A stretch of DNA of 8,092 nt, taken from Bacteroidota bacterium. GTDB taxonomy: Bacteria > Bacteroidota > Bacteroidia > Flavobacteriales > Flavobacteriaceae. Below the pieces are notes generated by a model, which saw only the letters and a program-made list of their open reading frames with translations, searched no databases and was not told the DNA's origin. This document shows, in pieces, positions 6,302 through 8,092 of this stretch; position 1 is the first letter of the stretch; every line of letters starts with the position of its first letter. The DNA lies in the NCBI GenBank assembly GCA_947468985.1, contig CANINJ010000078.1, forward strand, positions 1 through 8,092, written 5' to 3'. Position numbers and translations under genes: made by a program.

Positions 6302-6338
6302 AATAAACTTAACGTTTATTTATGTAAACAAGTGTTAA
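6300..6338. promoter_or_regulatory. Operator-like inverted repeat and extra half-sites in the divergent region
   Basis: TAAATAAAC (6300-6308), spacer TTAAC, and GTTTATTTA (6314-6322) form a perfect inverted repeat with 9-bp arms. A second, imperfect dyad follows: TAAAC (6325-6329), AAGT, GTTAA (6334-6338). The four TAAAC/GTTTA-type half-sites alternate in direction with about one helical turn between neighbours. The position, between a CI-type repressor gene and a divergent Cro-like gene and next to the -7 box of the latter, is where the operators of a lysogeny switch are expected. Which protein binds is inferred. Confidence 0.65.
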
Positions 6339-6369
6339 TTATTTTTAAATAAAAAGTATATTTTTTTTG

Positions 6370-6999
6370 ATGGATAAATCTGAGATTTTAAATGACATAA
6401 AAAAGCATTACGCTTTTAAGAGAGACACTGATTTTGCTGCCTTTTTAGGGATTTCGCCTCAAGTGCTCTACAACTGGAAAGCCAGAAATACATTTGATAC
6501 CGAGTTGGTATTTACTAAATGTGTTGATATTAATTCGGAATGGTTGTTAACAGGAAATGGTACTATGGTAAAAAATGGTGTGCGAACTTCTAAAATTGGA
6601 CAGTCAAAAGGTGTCTATTATAGTACATCAGATACATCGGATGGTTTGGTTTCTGAATTTTATAAAATAATGGAATTCGATAATGAACAGTTTGTAATTC
6701 CAACATTTAAAGATGCTGATTATTTAGTTCAAATTAAAGGCGATTCCATGTATCCTAAATATAATAGTGGTGACATTGTTGCTTGTAAAAAATTGGATAT
6801 GGAAGATTTCTTTTTTCAATGGGACAAAGTATATGTTTTAGAAACGTCACAAGGAACTTTAACAAAAAGAATCAAAAAAGGGAGTAGTACAGATAAAATC
6901 ACATTAATTAGTGATAATGAAAGCTACGACTCATTTGAACTTGCAATTTCAAAAATCTTAGGGGTAGCTTTGGTAATTGGCGTTATTCGAGTAGAGTAA
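6370..6999 (+). CDS. CI-type repressor: phage CI-like HTH plus S24 (LexA-like) peptidase domain
   Basis: 209 residues from the ATG at 6370; the TTG one codon earlier is less likely. Residues 5-65 match the bacteriophage CI repressor N-terminal domain: ILNDIKKHYAFKRDTDFAAF, LGISPQVLYNWKARN and the hallmark SEWLLTGNG. The C-terminal half is an S24/LexA-like domain with QIKGDSMYPKYNSGDIVACK, giving catalytic Ser126, and LTKRIKKG, giving catalytic Lys166. RecA-stimulated relatives cleave themselves at an Ala-Gly or Cys-Gly bond in the linker. The linker here (about 65-110) has no such pair: the glycines follow Asn, Ile, Lys or Asp. The likely target is the inverted repeats upstream of its own gene. 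The divergent 65-residue gene suggests a CI/Cro-type switch. No integrase or phage structural gene is present in the window. Confidence 0.88.
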   Translation: MDKSEILNDIKKHYAFKRDTDFAAFLGISPQVLYNWKARNTFDTELVFTKCVDINSEWLLTGNGTMVKNGVRTSKIGQSKGVYYSTSDTSDGLVSEFYKIMEFDNEQFVIPTFKDADYLVQIKGDSMYPKYNSGDIVACKKLDMEDFFFQWDKVYVLETSQGTLTKRIKKGSSTDKITLISDNESYDSFELAISKILGVALVIGVIRVE

Positions 7000-7006
7000 A
7001 TTAAAG

Positions 7007-7060
7007 TATTTAAATATTAAAATGAAAATATTTAAATATCAATTATATAGAATTTAAATT
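7007..7060. repeat. Three ATTTAAAT palindromes at exact 22-bp intervals
   Basis: ATTTAAAT occurs at 7008-7015, 7030-7037 and 7052-7059, with start-to-start distances of exactly 22 and 22 bp. The palindromes are 10 bp or more (TATTTAAATA twice, AATTTAAATT once). The first two also form a perfect 12-bp AU-only inverted repeat (7007-7018 with 7027-7038, loop of 8 nt) starting 7 nt after the repressor stop. The array lies just upstream of the promoter at 7095. It may be a protein-binding array or a weak transcript-end hairpin. The high AT content makes chance similarity more likely. Confidence 0.5.
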
Positions 7061-7094
7061 TTTATTTTCCAATTAGTTTTATTATTATCAGGTG

Positions 7095-7127
7095 TTTGTT
7101 TTTCGCTCCATATAATAGTTATATTTG
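7095..7127 (+). promoter_or_regulatory. Near-consensus Bacteroidota promoter
   Basis: TTTG (7095-7098) and TATATTTG (7120-7127, exact TAnnTTTG) are separated by 21 nt, within the usual spacing for the Bacteroidota housekeeping sigma factor. It points at the 59-residue ORF starting at 7206 and would give a leader of roughly 70 nt. This is the best promoter match in the window. Confidence 0.7.
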
Positions 7128-7205
7128 CATTCTGATAAATTTAATTTTGTTTACTCCAATTGTTCTATTTAGATGCGTTTCATTAAAATTTAAACTATTA
7201 AATTT

Positions 7206-7385
7206 ATGATTATACATAAAGCAATTGTCGTAAAAGAAGAACTAATTAACATCTCTGAATTAACAAAATTAATTTCTAATTATTGTTTAACTCGCGAGTC
7301 AGTTATAGAGGCTATTCCAATAGAAAGCTTAATTTTAGAAATTAACAGTAAGATGCCAATTAATAAGAATATGGAGTGGAAGTGA
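7206..7385 (+). CDS. Unrecognised 59-residue protein
   Basis: ATG 7206 to TGA 7383-7385. The product begins MIIHKAIVVKEELINISELT and ends MPINKNMEWK. It has no signal peptide and no membrane segment; it looks like a small soluble protein with two or three amphipathic helices (ISELTKLISNYCLT, RESVIEAIPIESLILEINSK) and a single Cys27. I recognise no family. In favour of a real gene: a near-consensus promoter at 7095-7127, an ATG-started frame in otherwise stop-rich AT DNA, and codon use that is not random-looking. Against: small size and no visible ribosome-binding site beyond an A/T-rich stretch. It sits downstream of the CI-type repressor, with ATTTAAAT palindromes between them, so it could be part of the same element. 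Confidence 0.5.
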   Translation: MIIHKAIVVKEELINISELTKLISNYCLTRESVIEAIPIESLILEINSKMPINKNMEWK

Positions 7386-7569
7386 AGCAAGTAATGCCAA
7401 TCTTTCACGGAACAAGAACATAAATTTACTAAAATTTTCAAAAAAAAAACATAAGATTACTGCCCTTTATATTTTAATGGATGTATTATTTAAAAACTAA
7501 TTTGATTATTTATAGTATTTAATTTGCTAAAAATTAAACTATTCAATATCAAAAAGATTTAAACTTAAA

Positions 7570-7606
7570 TGGCTTTTAATATTTAATAAAAGTCAGGTTA
7601 TTTTTT
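7570..7606 (+). terminator. Possible terminator for the 59-residue ORF transcript
   Basis: TGGCTTTTA (7570-7578) pairs with TAAAAGTCA (7587-7595) over an 8-nt loop, with one G-U pair. GGTTA and six T (7601-7606) follow. The stem is AT-rich and the T run is offset by 5 nt, so it is a weak candidate, 184 nt after the ORF stop. Confidence 0.35.
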
Positions 7607-7610
7607 CAAT

Positions 7611-7643
7611 AAAAAAAATGCCAGGTAATAAGTGGGCGTTTTT
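7611..7643 (-). terminator. Terminator downstream of the AI-2E family gene
   Basis: On the minus strand AAAAACGCC (7643-7635) pairs with GGCATTTTT (7622-7614), with one wobble pair, over a 12-nt loop, and the T run extends to 7611 (eight T). It lies about 98 nt beyond the stop of the minus-strand membrane-protein gene. On the plus strand the same hairpin ends in only five T, so it may work both ways, less well on plus. Confidence 0.65.
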
Positions 7644-7740
7644 AGGAATAAACGGTAAATAATAAGAAAAATCTTTTTTTTTAATTAGGTATCTGATTTT
7701 TTATTTCAATTTGAGTATTGAAAAGAATAATAAAAAACAT

Positions 7741-8092
7741 TTAATTTAAATCAATTTCATCAGAATCAAGGATGCTATTTTGAACGATTGGAGTTTTAAA
7801 ATCTAAAATGGCAATAGGTTTTTCAACTTCAGGATTTGATTTATTTTTCCAAGAATAGTTCTTCGGTAAATCGTCACTCATTAAATAACCCCAAGGCTCT
7901 AACGATTCTATTCTGTCAAAAATAACTTTTAGAATAGCAATTATGGGAATTGCTAAAAACATTCCTGAAAAACCTGCAATTACACCTCCTACTATTATTC
8001 CAACAATGGAAACAAAAGCATTAATTTGTACTTTAGAGCCAACAATCATTGGTATAATTAAGTTGTTGTCAATGAGTTGAACTACAATCACA
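7741..8092 (-). CDS. AI-2E family transporter, C-terminal part (truncated by window edge)
   Basis: About 117 C-terminal residues of a multi-pass inner-membrane protein; the frame is open to the window edge, so the start lies beyond 8092. VQLIDNNLIIPMIVGSKVQINAF is the signature block near the end of the AI-2E (UPF0118/PerM-like) transporter domain. It is followed by the membrane segments SIVGIIVGGVIAGFSGMFLA and IPIIAILKVIFDRI. The last 50 residues (from about SLEPWGYLMSDD) are a polar cytoplasmic-type tail rich in Asp, Glu and Lys. The family was named after a proposed autoinducer-2 exporter, but members also include Na+/H+ antiporter-like proteins, and the substrate here is unknown. The hairpin at 7643-7611 probably ends its transcript. 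Confidence 0.9.
   Translation of the reverse strand, partial: VIVVQLIDNNLIIPMIVGSKVQINAFVSIVGIIVGGVIAGFSGMFLAIPIIAILKVIFDRIESLEPWGYLMSDDLPKNYSWKNKSNPEVEKPIAILDFKTPIVQNSILDSDEIDLN

Larger units (their letters stand above)
7386..7740. other. AT-rich gene-free stretch with two hairpins
   Basis: 355 nt without a credible ORF on either strand. It has A and T runs (for example the ten A at 7440-7449) and no clear exact repeat. Its only notable structures are the two neighbouring hairpins at 7570-7606 and 7611-7643, which would end transcripts arriving from left and right respectively. Confidence 0.6.

Noticed and set aside
5791..7740. Prophage or integrative element with defined ends
   Set aside because: The switch genes suggest one, but there is no integrase, tRNA gene, attachment-site repeat or structural gene in the window, so no boundaries can be drawn.

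Overview
The window reads as chromosomal DNA of a Flavobacteriaceae member, most likely Flavobacterium. The reasons are the low GC content, Bacteroidota-type promoters (TAnnTTTG at -7 with TTTG near -33), weak or absent Shine-Dalgarno sequences, and typical protein types: SCSKD lipoproteins, a secreted FA|QEQ M28 peptidase, a CarB without its C-terminal allosteric domain and a short DciA-like protein. The window also carries the GCCACAGAT...GCACAGATTAAA intergenic repeat that I recall from flavobacterial genomes.

Layout. 1-1034: 3' end of carB with a clear terminator. 1047-2126 (-): exported serine hydrolase lipoprotein, convergent with carB and divergent from the next pair. 2247-2961 (+): a small lipocalin-like lipoprotein overlapping a DciA/DUF721 gene. 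2962-3258: an intergenic strip with two copies of a flavobacterial repeat and a GC-rich structured element that may be an RNA. 3259-4260 (-): secreted zinc aminopeptidase of family M28. 4365-5449 (+): DUF1801 gene and a Crp/Fnr-family regulator, separated by 2 nt. 5562-5738 (+): an unlisted-size 58-codon gene for an exported Lys/Cys-rich peptide, followed by a strong terminator.

5791-7740 is different: very AT-rich and gene-poor. It holds a divergent pair made of a CI/S24-type repressor (6370-6999, +) and a 65-residue Cro-like protein (6070-6267, -). Between them is a perfect 9-bp-arm inverted repeat with further half-sites. Downstream of the repressor are three ATTTAAAT palindromes spaced exactly 22 bp apart, then a near-consensus promoter driving an unrecognised 59-residue ORF. 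This has the architecture of a lysogeny-type switch, but no integrase, structural or defence gene lies inside the window, so it is either the control end of a decayed element or a domesticated regulator. 7741-8092 (-) is the C-terminal end of an AI-2E-family membrane protein cut by the window edge, with a terminator downstream at 7643-7611.

The genes on the left half are housekeeping or envelope genes with no evident shared pathway. The candidates for something less well described are the 6.0-7.4 kb switch with its operator-like arrays, and the pairing of a cysteine-motif Crp-family regulator with a cysteine-rich exported peptide.
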